DNA of 64,000 nucleotides, taken from Parasphingopyxis lamellibrachiae (lineage in GTDB: Bacteria; Pseudomonadota; Alphaproteobacteria; Sphingomonadales; Sphingomonadaceae). Position 1 is the stretch's first letter, and every line of letters begins with the position of its first letter. Both the position numbers and the translations under genes were made by a program. The notes beneath the pieces were generated by a model. It made no database searches and had not been told where the DNA came from. It was given only the letters and a program-made list of their open reading frames with translations. Positions 54,683 through 62,857 of the stretch are shown piece by piece. The stretch spans positions 975,665 through 1,039,664 of the forward strand of contig NZ_QRDP01000004.1 in the NCBI RefSeq assembly GCF_003385775.1. Reading direction: 5' to 3'.

Positions 54683-55999
54683 CTAGGCTGCGGTGCCGAT
54701 CTGGCCGATGCCGTGATAGGAAAGGCCCGCCTGCGCTGCCTCTTCCTGAGAATAGATGTTGCGCAGATCAACCAATATGGGTTGAGCCAGAATCTCGGCA
54801 ACCCGATCAAGGTCGAGCGCTCGAAACTCGTCCCACTCCGTCACGATGACAAGCGCATCCGCACCGTTCGCCGCTGCATAGGGGTTGTCGCAGAATACGA
54901 CATTTTCAAGGACAGTGCGCGCTTGTTCCGTACCTTCCGGATCATAGGCCCGGATTGTCGCCCCTTCGTCCTGCAATGCCTGGATGATCGAAATTGACGG
55001 GGAATCGCGCATATCGTCTGTATTCGGTTTGAAGGTCAGCCCTAGCAGGGCGACCGTCTTGCCGCGCACATCGCCATTCATAGCCTTGACGACCTTGCGC
55101 CCCATGGCTCGTTTGCGCGCATCGTTCACCTTGACCACAGACTCCACGATGCGCAGCGGCACCTGCTCGTCCTCAGCAGTCTTTAAGAGCGCAAGCGTAT
55201 CTTTCGGAAAGCAGGACCCGCCATAGCCAGGGCCGGCATGGAGAAATTTGGGCCCGATGCGATTGTCGAGCCCGATCCCGCGCGAAACCATTTGCACATC
55301 GGCACCGACCGACTCGCACAGATCGGCAATCTCATTGATGAAGGTGATCTTGGTCGCGAGGAATGCATTGGCCGCATATTTGATGATTTCAGCCGTCCGG
55401 CGGGTTGTGAAGAGCAAGGGCGCGCGGTTCAGATTGAGCGGCCGATAGATCGCTTCGAGGAGCTCGCGGGCTCGCACACCCTCTACCCCTGCTACAATCC
55501 GGTCCGGATGTTTGAAATCGGTGATGGCCGCGCCTTCGCGCAAAAATTCCGGGTTCGAGGCAACCGACACTTCGGCATCGGGCGCGGTCTCGCGGATCAG
55601 TCGCTCCACTTCGTCGCCGGTTCCCACGGGCACAGTGGATTTGGTCACGACAACCGCCGGTCCGGTCAGCGCCTGGGCGATCTCCCTGGCCGCTGCATAG
55701 ACATAGGTGAGATCCGCATGACCATCCCCGCGCCGCGACGGCGTGCCCACCGCGATAAACACAGCGTCCGCTCCCGCAACGCCTTCGGCTAGGTCCGTCG
55801 TGAACGACAATCTCCCCGCATCGACATTATGCGCGACCAGGGCTTCGAGGCCCGGCTCGTAGATCGGCATCACACCCTTTTCGAGCGCGGCGATCTTGTC
55901 GGCATCCTTGTCGACGCACACGACCTGATGGCCAAAATCCGAAAAACAGGCTCCGGAAACCAGGCCGACATAGCCTGTTCCAATCATGGCAATACGCAT
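54683..55999 (-). CDS. ugd: UDP-glucose 6-dehydrogenase
   Basis: A 438-residue enzyme that makes UDP-glucuronate. The Rossmann motif is MIGTGYVGLVSGACFSDFG, the substrate region reads VFIAVGTPSRRGDGHADL, the catalytic cysteine is in GYGGSCFPKDTLAL, and the C-terminal domain starts GLTFKPNTDDMRDSPS. It lies within the glycosyltransferase-export gene run, so glucuronate or a derived sugar is a likely capsule component. Confidence 0.94.
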   Translation of the reverse strand: MRIAMIGTGYVGLVSGACFSDFGHQVVCVDKDADKIAALEKGVMPIYEPGLEALVAHNVDAGRLSFTTDLAEGVAGADAVFIAVGTPSRRGDGHADLTYVYAAAREIAQALTGPAVVVTKSTVPVGTGDEVERLIRETAPDAEVSVASNPEFLREGAAITDFKHPDRIVAGVEGVRARELLEAIYRPLNLNRAPLLFTTRRTAEIIKYAANAFLATKITFINEIADLCESVGADVQMVSRGIGLDNRIGPKFLHAGPGYGGSCFPKDTLALLKTAEDEQVPLRIVESVVKVNDARKRAMGRKVVKAMNGDVRGKTVALLGLTFKPNTDDMRDSPSISIIQALQDEGATIRAYDPEGTEQARTVLENVVFCDNPYAAANGADALVIVTEWDEFRALDLDRVAEILAQPILVDLRNIYSQEEAAQAGLSYHGIGQIGTAA

Positions 56000-56077
56000 T
56001 GCATTCGTCCCAAAACTCTTCGGGCGCTGTTACAATAGCCATCCGGCATGCGCCACCCCGCTGTAATAAAATCAAGC

Positions 56078-57682
56078 TTATAGCGGCCGGATGAACAGTT
56101 CATAGAGATCGGCCAAGGGGTCGTCGCCTGATACCGGCTGAACGGGGCCTGGCGGATGGCGAAACGCATCCCGCATCTGCACGGCCTGATCACCCCCTGC
56201 TGCCAATACTGCACCTGGCTCGGCAATGAACGCCGCCTGCGCATCCCAGGCAGATTGGCTGGCAAGCACCGGAAGTCCCCGAGCAAGTGCCTGAACGCTA
56301 AGCATCGGGATTTCGGATCCCAGCGCTTCCTCCGCGATCCGCGGAAACACCGCCAGATCCAGCGCTGCAAGCAACGACGGCCAGCGTTGCGGCGGCGGCA
56401 TGCCAACAAAATTCACCTGATCGGTCAGCCCAAGCGCCTCTGCTTTGCTGGAGAGATGCGCGCTGCGGCTTCCCTTGCCGAATATCAGCAACTGCCCGGC
56501 CTCACCGGTTGCCGCGAGCGCAGCAAAAGCTTCGAGGCAGAGCACTGACCCGGCATCTTCATCAAGCGTCGCGAAACAGCCGACCGTCCGCGACACCGGC
56601 CTGACGCCATATTCGGCGAGAGCGGCGGTCATCATCTCATCATCCGCAGCGTCAGCTGCATCGCCAGCGTCGCCGGCAACAAGACAATCAATATCCAGCG
56701 CGCCCAGACGGGTTCCCAGAGCCATGCTACGCGCGATCAGGATATCGGCATGGGCGGCAAGGCCCTTGAGCCGGATACCGTCAACCGCTTCGCGCTCGCT
56801 GCCGCTGGAGCGCAGCATCGATGCAGGGGGATTGGCGATATCGAGGATGATGCGGCATCCGGCGGCGTGTGCATCGACCACCATCGCGCAGGCCATGCCA
56901 ATCGAGTTCGCGAAAATATGCACGGCGGAGAAAGCGGCGAAATCGGGCTTGTCGGCCGGAGCTACGATCGAAACCGTCGCACCCGCTTTGCGGGCATCTT
57001 CTCGTGCCTTCAGAACCCGCGGCAAAGCGGCCCATCTAGGGGGGCAGATGATCACCAGGCCGCCTTCGCCGGTATTGCCCGGGCCGTGCGCCGGCGACTC
57101 TCCCCAGCGCCCTCGTTCGAGCAAGGCCGCGTCTTCCATCATCAGATCGCAGAGGCGAATTTGCGGCGGTGAAAGAGGCTGGCGACCGCAAATGGCTGCA
57201 CACAGGCTGGCAGGCGCAAGAACCAGCCCTTTCTCGCGCAATCGCACCGCCAGCGCAAAAAGGCGCTGTTCACCGGGATATTTCCTCGCGGCATCTTCGC
57301 CAATGCGCGCCGCCTTTTCCGGGGCGTCGTCGAGCGTCGCATGCGCCAATTCGGCCAATGCCCTTGCCTTGGCGGCGGGTTCGGCCTTTTCGGCTCGGAC
57401 CCAGTCGATCGCGGCATCCAATCCTTGGGCGGCGGCCCGTTCGAACGCCGGGTCGACAAGGCGCAATATCGACGCGACATCGTCGGTAAAACTGTTGGGC
57501 ACGCGTTCGCGGCGCTTGGCCCGTTGTTTCATGCTCAGCCGCCGAATGCGGCCCGGCAAGGCAAGCAGGCCTTTCAGGCTGCGCGCCTCGATCAGCGCCC
57601 GGCCCAAGCCATGCGCCAGCGTCCGATGCGCATTGATCACGCGATATTCCAACAGCCGCTTTTCCGTCGTGAGTGCCAGCAC
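56078..57682 (-). CDS. Glycosyltransferase (GT4-like), 5' end probably frameshifted
   Basis: The intact frame gives 534 residues. The N-terminal ~150 residues are helical and charged (RLLEYRVINAHRTLAHGLGR, then RRLSMKQRAKRRERVP); the C-terminal half is GT-B, with LLIFGKGSRSAHL, VNFVGMPPPQRWPSLLAALD and EALGSEIPMLSVQALARGLP, where the conserved glutamates lie. The GTG at 57682 has no ribosome-binding site and sits in the middle of a coiled coil that stays open upstream to the preceding stop; see findings. Natural start is probably ATG 57797. It belongs to the capsule run between GT2 and ugd. Confidence 0.78.
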   Translation of the reverse strand: MLALTTEKRLLEYRVINAHRTLAHGLGRALIEARSLKGLLALPGRIRRLSMKQRAKRRERVPNSFTDDVASILRLVDPAFERAAAQGLDAAIDWVRAEKAEPAAKARALAELAHATLDDAPEKAARIGEDAARKYPGEQRLFALAVRLREKGLVLAPASLCAAICGRQPLSPPQIRLCDLMMEDAALLERGRWGESPAHGPGNTGEGGLVIICPPRWAALPRVLKAREDARKAGATVSIVAPADKPDFAAFSAVHIFANSIGMACAMVVDAHAAGCRIILDIANPPASMLRSSGSEREAVDGIRLKGLAAHADILIARSMALGTRLGALDIDCLVAGDAGDAADAADDEMMTAALAEYGVRPVSRTVGCFATLDEDAGSVLCLEAFAALAATGEAGQLLIFGKGSRSAHLSSKAEALGLTDQVNFVGMPPPQRWPSLLAALDLAVFPRIAEEALGSEIPMLSVQALARGLPVLASQSAWDAQAAFIAEPGAVLAAGGDQAVQMRDAFRHPPGPVQPVSGDDPLADLYELFIRPL

Positions 57683-57808
57683 CTGCCGTTCGGCCGCCTC
57701 GCGCGCTGCCTGCTCCTCGCGAAGCCGCGCGGTCAGCGCCGCTGCATCCAGCTCTGGGGGTGCGTCTTCGCTAATCGGTGAGGCCCTCGAATTGCATATG
57801 CCGCGTGT

Positions 57809-59158
57809 CTATGCTGCGCCCGGCTCTTCTGGCAAGCGCGGTGATTCCAGTCCGGCATGCCGGAACATCCACTGAGCGCGATAGCGATACCGCTCGAGCC
57901 CCAGCAGGCCGCCTTCCCGGTTCCGACTCAGCGAACCGGAACGCCAGCGTGCAACCAGAAGGACGGCCGGGTCCCTTGCGACCGCAGCCTTGCCATGCAG
58001 CATTTCGAGCCGTGCGAACATTTCGGAATCCGCTCCTGTCGCAACCGCGTCGAACGGCCCGGCAGCGACAAGCGTTTCGCGCCGCAGAGCCATGGTAATC
58101 GGCACCGGGCGGACCAGCGGAAATATGCGCGGGGCGACAGGCCTGCCTGCATCGTCCATGCGAATATGGTTTGCGATCGCCACAGTCCCGGAGCCCAGCG
58201 CGGCGATCTGCCGTGCGAGCCGTTCCCCGGGGGACCAGTCATCGGCATCTAGAAAGGTGACATATTCGCCCGTGGCCGCCGCAATGGCCGTGTTGCGGGC
58301 GCCATAAACGCCCGGTTCGCGCACATTAGCCAGAAGCACGATCCTGCCATCGGAGTCCGCAAGGCGGCGGACAATCGCCGGGCTTTCATCGTCCGACCGA
58401 TCGTCGACCGCCAGTATCTCCACATTCCGCCAGCTCTGCCCGGTTATCGAGGCAATGGCCGTTTCGATTGTCCCGGCAGCATTATGGTAGGGAATGACCA
58501 CTGAAACCTTCGGCCCTTCGGACACCGGTGGAGTCTCGCCGCGCAGAGTGTCGATAGTGAAGGCGCCGGAACCGGAAGCGAGCGGAGCGCCGAGATCGTC
58601 ATGGCCGAACATGGCGTTGAGCGCTTCTCTCGCCGCTCCCCATTCGCCCGCGCAAATCTCGATATGCGCCCGGATTGCGGCGGCCTCCCGGCTATTTTCT
58701 CCTGCCTGACCGAGATGCCCGCGCGCATCTTCCGGCCGATCCAGCGCCAGCAGGCATGCGGCCAGGCCCGTGTGATCGCCGGGTTCAAGCAATTCCAATG
58801 CGGTCTCGCAATCATGCAGGGCGACCAGCCTGGCGGCGAGCTTTCGCGAGTTCCCCCGCAGCGCAGCAAGCGCCTCCATCGCCTTGCCATCGGCTTTGCC
58901 GAGCGCGGCCGCTGCGAGCGCGCGTCCCCTACGCCCCTTCGCATCCGATGCCTGTGCCGCCATGGCGAACGGATAGAGCCCCAGGCGAGCCAGAACATAG
59001 GGATCGCGCGCGGCTCCCCCGAGCGCTGCCCAATGCATGGCTCGATCCGCCGCCAAGCGCGCCGCCCAGCGCCGGATTGGCGCGATGGGCAACCCGGCCA
59101 GCCTCTCCAGCAGCCTGTCATTTGGAAACCGCGCCAGAACCCCTACTCCTCTTCGCAT
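57809..59158 (-). CDS. Family 2 glycosyltransferase with helical N-terminal extension
   Basis: About 449 residues. The first ~200 residues are alanine/arginine/leucine-rich helices, TPR-like (ALELLEPGDHTGLAACLLAL and RPEDARGHLGQAGENSREAA). The GT-A domain starts VSVVIPYHNAAGTIETAI, followed by VDDRSDDESPAIV and the DxD-like FLDADDWSPGERLA. It is the first gene of the capsule run GT2-GT4-ugd-kpsMTED. Starts at 59158 and 59179 are both ATG without a ribosome-binding site, and the opposite-strand gene begins at 59183. Confidence 0.85.
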   Translation of the reverse strand: MRRGVGVLARFPNDRLLERLAGLPIAPIRRWAARLAADRAMHWAALGGAARDPYVLARLGLYPFAMAAQASDAKGRRGRALAAAALGKADGKAMEALAALRGNSRKLAARLVALHDCETALELLEPGDHTGLAACLLALDRPEDARGHLGQAGENSREAAAIRAHIEICAGEWGAAREALNAMFGHDDLGAPLASGSGAFTIDTLRGETPPVSEGPKVSVVIPYHNAAGTIETAIASITGQSWRNVEILAVDDRSDDESPAIVRRLADSDGRIVLLANVREPGVYGARNTAIAAATGEYVTFLDADDWSPGERLARQIAALGSGTVAIANHIRMDDAGRPVAPRIFPLVRPVPITMALRRETLVAAGPFDAVATGADSEMFARLEMLHGKAAVARDPAVLLVARWRSGSLSRNREGGLLGLERYRYRAQWMFRHAGLESPRLPEEPGAA

Positions 59159-59182
59159 TTGCGGCGCACGCCGCCGCATTCT

Positions 59183-61219
59183 ATGGCGAAGATTGTGACT
59201 GGCAGCTTACCCGCCCCCGTGCAACGCCCGGCGCTTTCGCCCATGGCGGATCCGTTGACCGAAGCGCTTGAACGAGGCGTTCTGGATTCTGTAGCGGTGG
59301 CGTTGAGCGAGGAAGAGGCGCTGACCGAAGCGGCGGCTCTGGTCGAGGAGGCAGACCGGGGCGACTATACACCCTGGCTGCTCTCCCGCGCGATCGATAT
59401 CGCCGTGCAATTTCCCGACAATGAGCGGCCGCAACTTTACGTTGGAAAGCTTCTCAACCTGTCCGGTGATGCCGAATCAGCACGCCTCTGTTGGCGCTCA
59501 ATGATTGAAAGATTTCCAAGCTCTTACAATATCTTTCCGGAATATCTTCGCACCGTCTTAAAAGCTTCCGGAACCGCGGCGGCGACGCAAATTCTCGCCT
59601 CCCATATGGCGGCGACACATTCTGAAAACGATCCTGCCAACGCTCTGCTCATTGCCCGCTGCCTTGCCTTGCTCGACAATCGCGACGAAGCTCTGGCGCT
59701 GCTGCAAAAGGCCGAACCATCTGGGAATTTGGCCGCGGAAATCGCCATGGAAAAGGCGCGACTGTTGCGGATGGCGGGCCAGTTCGACGAAGCGGTTTCG
59801 CTCCTGGAAAACAGTGAATCATCGGCAATCGACCCCGAATTTTCCCGTGACATGCGGCTGGCGGCCAGATTGTTCAGCGGGCCGCACGCGGCAGGCCCGC
59901 CCAGCGTTGCCGCGCTCGATATGCTGCTGAAATCTGCCATTGAGCGACGCAGGAACAGACCTCCAGCCAGCCCGGAACGCACGATCGGCGGCGTTATCCT
60001 GATCGGCGGGTCACTCGGCGGGGGCGGCGCCGAACGCCAGCTGGCCAACACGGCCCTGGGGCTTTCCGCGAATGCCGGCCAGCATGACCGGATTCATGGC
60101 CCTGTGAGCATTTTCTGCCGTAAGCTGGATCGCCGCCGCAGCAACGATTTCTATCTGGCGCGGCTGGAAAAAGCCAATATCCGGGTTTCCGACTATCTCT
60201 CTGCCCAACCATGGGGCGGAAGTCCGGATAGCAGCATCCTTGCGCCGTCGCGGGAACTGATCGCGCTATTGCCGCCACGGATGCGGGAAGGCGTGATCAG
60301 GCTGACCGAACTGTTGCGCTATGAGGCCCCGGACGTGGTTCAGATATGGCAGGACGGCATGATCTTTGCCGCCGGCCTCGCCGCATTGATGGCGAATGTG
60401 CCGCGGATCATTCTCAATGTGCGGACCATGCCGCCGAACAACCGGAAAGACCGGCAAAAGCCTGAACAGCAAACCCTGTACCGCGGACTTCTCTCTGCAC
60501 AGGGCGTTACCCTGACTGCCAATTCCAGGATCGCAGCCAGTGCCTATGAAGAATGGCTCGATCTGCCTTCCGGCAGTGTGGCGACGGTGGCCAATGGAGT
60601 CGATCCCCTGCCCCAGGATGCACCAGAGGATGAACGGGCGCGCTGGGAACGGTTCGACAGGCAGGCCGGCGGAACCGGGTTCATATTTGGCGGCGTCATG
60701 CGGTTTGACGACAATAAGCGCCCATTGCTGTGGCTGGAGATTTGCACGGCCATGGCGCGCAAGGACCCGCAGGCGCGGTTCATCATTGCGGGCAGTGGGC
60801 CGCTACGTGGAGCCGCCGAAGCATTTGCGCGCAGTGCCGGTATAGGAAACCGGACCCTGTTCGTCGGGCGCACCACGCATGTCGGTTTCTGGTTGGGAAA
60901 AATGGATGCTCTGGGGCTCACATCACGCCATGAAGGCGTTCCCAACGCGCTGATAGAAGCGCAACTGGCCGGCGTTCCGGTGATTACAACCCCTGCCGGC
61001 GGCGCGCTCGAAGCCGTTGCGCCGCATCCGGCCAACCTTGTGATGGCCAGTGCAGAATTGCCGGACCCGCAGGAAGCGGCAACGCATTTGCTGGCCCTGT
61101 CGCGCCGGGATGGGGAAAAACGCCACGCCATCCGGGCCGATCTTGCCACCTGGGCGAGCAATCAATTTGCGATGGCGCGAATGACGGAGCGGACGCTCGA
61201 TATCTTTGCGGCGCGCTGA
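59183..61219 (+). CDS. Large glycosyltransferase with TPR-like N-terminus
   Basis: A 678-residue protein from ATG 59183; ATG 59243 (MADPLTEALERG) is an alternative that leaves more room for a promoter. Residues ~20-270 form helical repeats of TPR type (ESARLCWRSMIERFPSS, EALALLQKAEPSGNLAAEIA, QFDEAVSLLEN). The GT4/GT-B part starts near VILIGGSLGGGGAERQLAN and has NVRTMPPNNRKDR, FGGVMRFDDNKRPLLWLEI, FIIAGSGPLR and SRHEGVPNALIEAQLAGVPV with the EX7E-like site. It is divergent from the capsule run and convergent with an OmpA gene. Confidence 0.85.
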   Translation: MAKIVTGSLPAPVQRPALSPMADPLTEALERGVLDSVAVALSEEEALTEAAALVEEADRGDYTPWLLSRAIDIAVQFPDNERPQLYVGKLLNLSGDAESARLCWRSMIERFPSSYNIFPEYLRTVLKASGTAAATQILASHMAATHSENDPANALLIARCLALLDNRDEALALLQKAEPSGNLAAEIAMEKARLLRMAGQFDEAVSLLENSESSAIDPEFSRDMRLAARLFSGPHAAGPPSVAALDMLLKSAIERRRNRPPASPERTIGGVILIGGSLGGGGAERQLANTALGLSANAGQHDRIHGPVSIFCRKLDRRRSNDFYLARLEKANIRVSDYLSAQPWGGSPDSSILAPSRELIALLPPRMREGVIRLTELLRYEAPDVVQIWQDGMIFAAGLAALMANVPRIILNVRTMPPNNRKDRQKPEQQTLYRGLLSAQGVTLTANSRIAASAYEEWLDLPSGSVATVANGVDPLPQDAPEDERARWERFDRQAGGTGFIFGGVMRFDDNKRPLLWLEICTAMARKDPQARFIIAGSGPLRGAAEAFARSAGIGNRTLFVGRTTHVGFWLGKMDALGLTSRHEGVPNALIEAQLAGVPVITTPAGGALEAVAPHPANLVMASAELPDPQEAATHLLALSRRDGEKRHAIRADLATWASNQFAMARMTERTLDIFAAR

Positions 61220-61264
61220 TTTGACAGGCCATATTCCCAAACAACCGGCTGGTCCCGGATAACA

Positions 61265-61294
61265 AAGGGGGCGCCGATCCGAAGATCGACGCCC
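61265..61294 (-). terminator. Possible terminator after the first OmpA gene
   Basis: The stem GGGCGCCGATC / GATCGACGCCC has one mismatch and a CGAA loop (61269-61294). On the minus strand it is followed by CCCTTTGTT, a modest T-run. It lies 37 bases past the stop of the OmpA gene and after the convergent glycosyltransferase. Confidence 0.55.
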
Positions 61295-61330
61295 TTCCGC
61301 TAGGAATGCGGGGTATTTGGGTGGATTATC

Positions 61331-62674
61331 CTAGTTGCGATTATAGATAATCATCACACGGCGATTGGCGGGTTCCCTTACGCCATCCCCGGTATCGACA
61401 GCCGGGCGATCTTCGCCGAACGAACTGACCGAGATACTCGCTCCGGGAATGCCCCCTGCCGTCAGGATATTCCGTACGGTTTCCGCCCGTCGCGCCGAGA
61501 GATCGTCATTATAGTCTGGCGGCCCGGACGTGTCGGTATGGCCTTCCAGCATGATCGTTACATAACAGCTGCCGTTTCCGAACTCGACATGCCGCGCAAC
61601 GATCTGGCGAAGGGTCTGCAGCGAATCCTCGTCGGATTGCGTCAACCTGCCATCCTCTGTGGAGAATACATCCCTGTCCCAGCCAAAGATAACCGATGTG
61701 GTGGTATCGCAAACCACGGGAGGTTCGCGGCAGAGCTCCGCCGGATTGCCGCCGCGCGGATAGGTTGTGTTCGGGATATAGGGCGGTGAGGGACATGGCA
61801 GCACACAAAAGGCAGCTGCGTCTTGCCCGGCAGGAACCGGCGTACCGTCGCCGCAAACCGGCTGCGGATCCGGCATCCGGCAGACGCCGTCGATGATTTC
61901 ACGCGGCGGCGCGCAATCGGGCCCGGACCCGAAGTTGTAGGTCAGCGTAACCAGCGCACTGTGCGAGCGGACATCCGTTTCGTCCGAGGTGCTGTAGAAG
62001 CTGTTCGTTCCGACATCGTCCTGGTTGAAGAAGCGATATTTCACGCCGATGTCGAAGTTCCGGGAAAGCGGATAGCGGACGCCGGCAACAAGCTGCCAGG
62101 CGAAGCCCGAATCCGAATCGTCGGTGATGACCGGCGCAGCGTCCGTAACCCGGATGCCGTCAAAGCTGGTGCGGGCAATGCCGACACCGCCACCGATATA
62201 ACCCTGGAAACCGTCGTCATCGCCAAAGTCCAGAAGACCGTTGGCCATGAAGGCGAGGATCCGCATGCTGCCCTGCGCGCCATTCCACTGGAACGGGTTG
62301 CCCGGAGGATTGCCGTTCGGGCCGCCCGGATTGTAGTTGACACTCGTGCCGGTAACCGTGCCTGCAATCGGCAGGATCGAACCCAGATTCTGTTCAATCG
62401 TCGTTACTTCAGCACGGCGATACGAAACATCGGCTTCCAGACGGAACCAGCCGAAATCATAACCCAGAATGCCGCCAACGTCGAAGCCAGGCTCCGTGTT
62501 GATGCTGTAGGCATTGTTGGCGAATACACCGGCTGAATTGGTGACATCGATATCAGCATTGCTGATGATCGTCCCACCGGCCTCTGCACCGATATACCAA
62601 GAATCGTCGCGAGCCAGCGCTGGCGTAGCCGCCAGAATTAGTGACAAAGCCACTGTAAATATCGATTTTAACAT
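61331..62674 (-). CDS. OmpA-family outer membrane protein with cysteine-rich linker
   Basis: A 447-residue outer membrane protein. Residues 1-22 are a signal peptide (LSLILAATPALA). Residues ~23-240 form an eight-stranded barrel ending in LVTLTYNFGS. A linker of ~90 residues with seven cysteines follows (PDCAPP, DGVCRMP, QPVCGDG, AAFCVLPCPSPP, AELCREP, VVCDTT). The OmpA peptidoglycan-binding domain contains LEGHTDTSG, LSARRAETV and SSFGEDRPAV, with the key Asp and Arg. The barrel is shared with the upstream gene. An eight-G tract lies directly before the start codon. Confidence 0.9.
   Translation of the reverse strand: MLKSIFTVALSLILAATPALARDDSWYIGAEAGGTIISNADIDVTNSAGVFANNAYSINTEPGFDVGGILGYDFGWFRLEADVSYRRAEVTTIEQNLGSILPIAGTVTGTSVNYNPGGPNGNPPGNPFQWNGAQGSMRILAFMANGLLDFGDDDGFQGYIGGGVGIARTSFDGIRVTDAAPVITDDSDSGFAWQLVAGVRYPLSRNFDIGVKYRFFNQDDVGTNSFYSTSDETDVRSHSALVTLTYNFGSGPDCAPPREIIDGVCRMPDPQPVCGDGTPVPAGQDAAAFCVLPCPSPPYIPNTTYPRGGNPAELCREPPVVCDTTTSVIFGWDRDVFSTEDGRLTQSDEDSLQTLRQIVARHVEFGNGSCYVTIMLEGHTDTSGPPDYNDDLSARRAETVRNILTAGGIPGASISVSSFGEDRPAVDTGDGVREPANRRVMIIYNRN
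61926..62634. repeat. 709-bp direct repeat, copy A (beta-barrel region)
   Basis: This stretch is the barrel region of the first OmpA gene. It matches 63291..63999 base for base as far as I can compare by eye, at a constant offset of 1365. It ends at the barrel/linker border on one side and inside the signal peptide on the other. Confidence 0.92.
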
Positions 62675-62675
62675 G

Positions 62676-62683
62676 CCCCCCCC
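62676..62683 (-). promoter_or_regulatory. Eight-G homopolymer as ribosome-binding site
   Basis: On the minus strand the sequence reads GTATTGGGGGGGGCATG: eight Gs separated from the ATG by one C. It is the only purine tract that could serve as a Shine-Dalgarno sequence for the OmpA gene. A slip in tract length would change spacing and perhaps translation level. Confidence 0.5.
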
Positions 62684-62801
62684 AATACTAACCGTTCGTA
62701 ATTCAATAAATCAGACCGTCAGTATTGCATAAACTATGCTTTACTTCGGGGTTGGTCAAGATTTGGCCAGAACGATGCCACCGAAGCGGATCGAACGGCA
62801 C

Positions 62802-62832
62802 AAAAAAAGGGGCCGGTCTCGCGACCGGCCCC
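62802..62832 (-). terminator. Rho-independent terminator after the second OmpA gene
   Basis: A perfect 10-bp stem GGGGCCGGTC / GACCGGCCCC with a TCGC loop. On the minus strand it is followed by seven Ts, 25 bases past the stop codon of the OmpA gene on the right. It separates the two OmpA genes into independent transcripts. Confidence 0.9.
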
Positions 62833-62857
62833 TCCCTTTATTGGCTTGCGCCGATCC

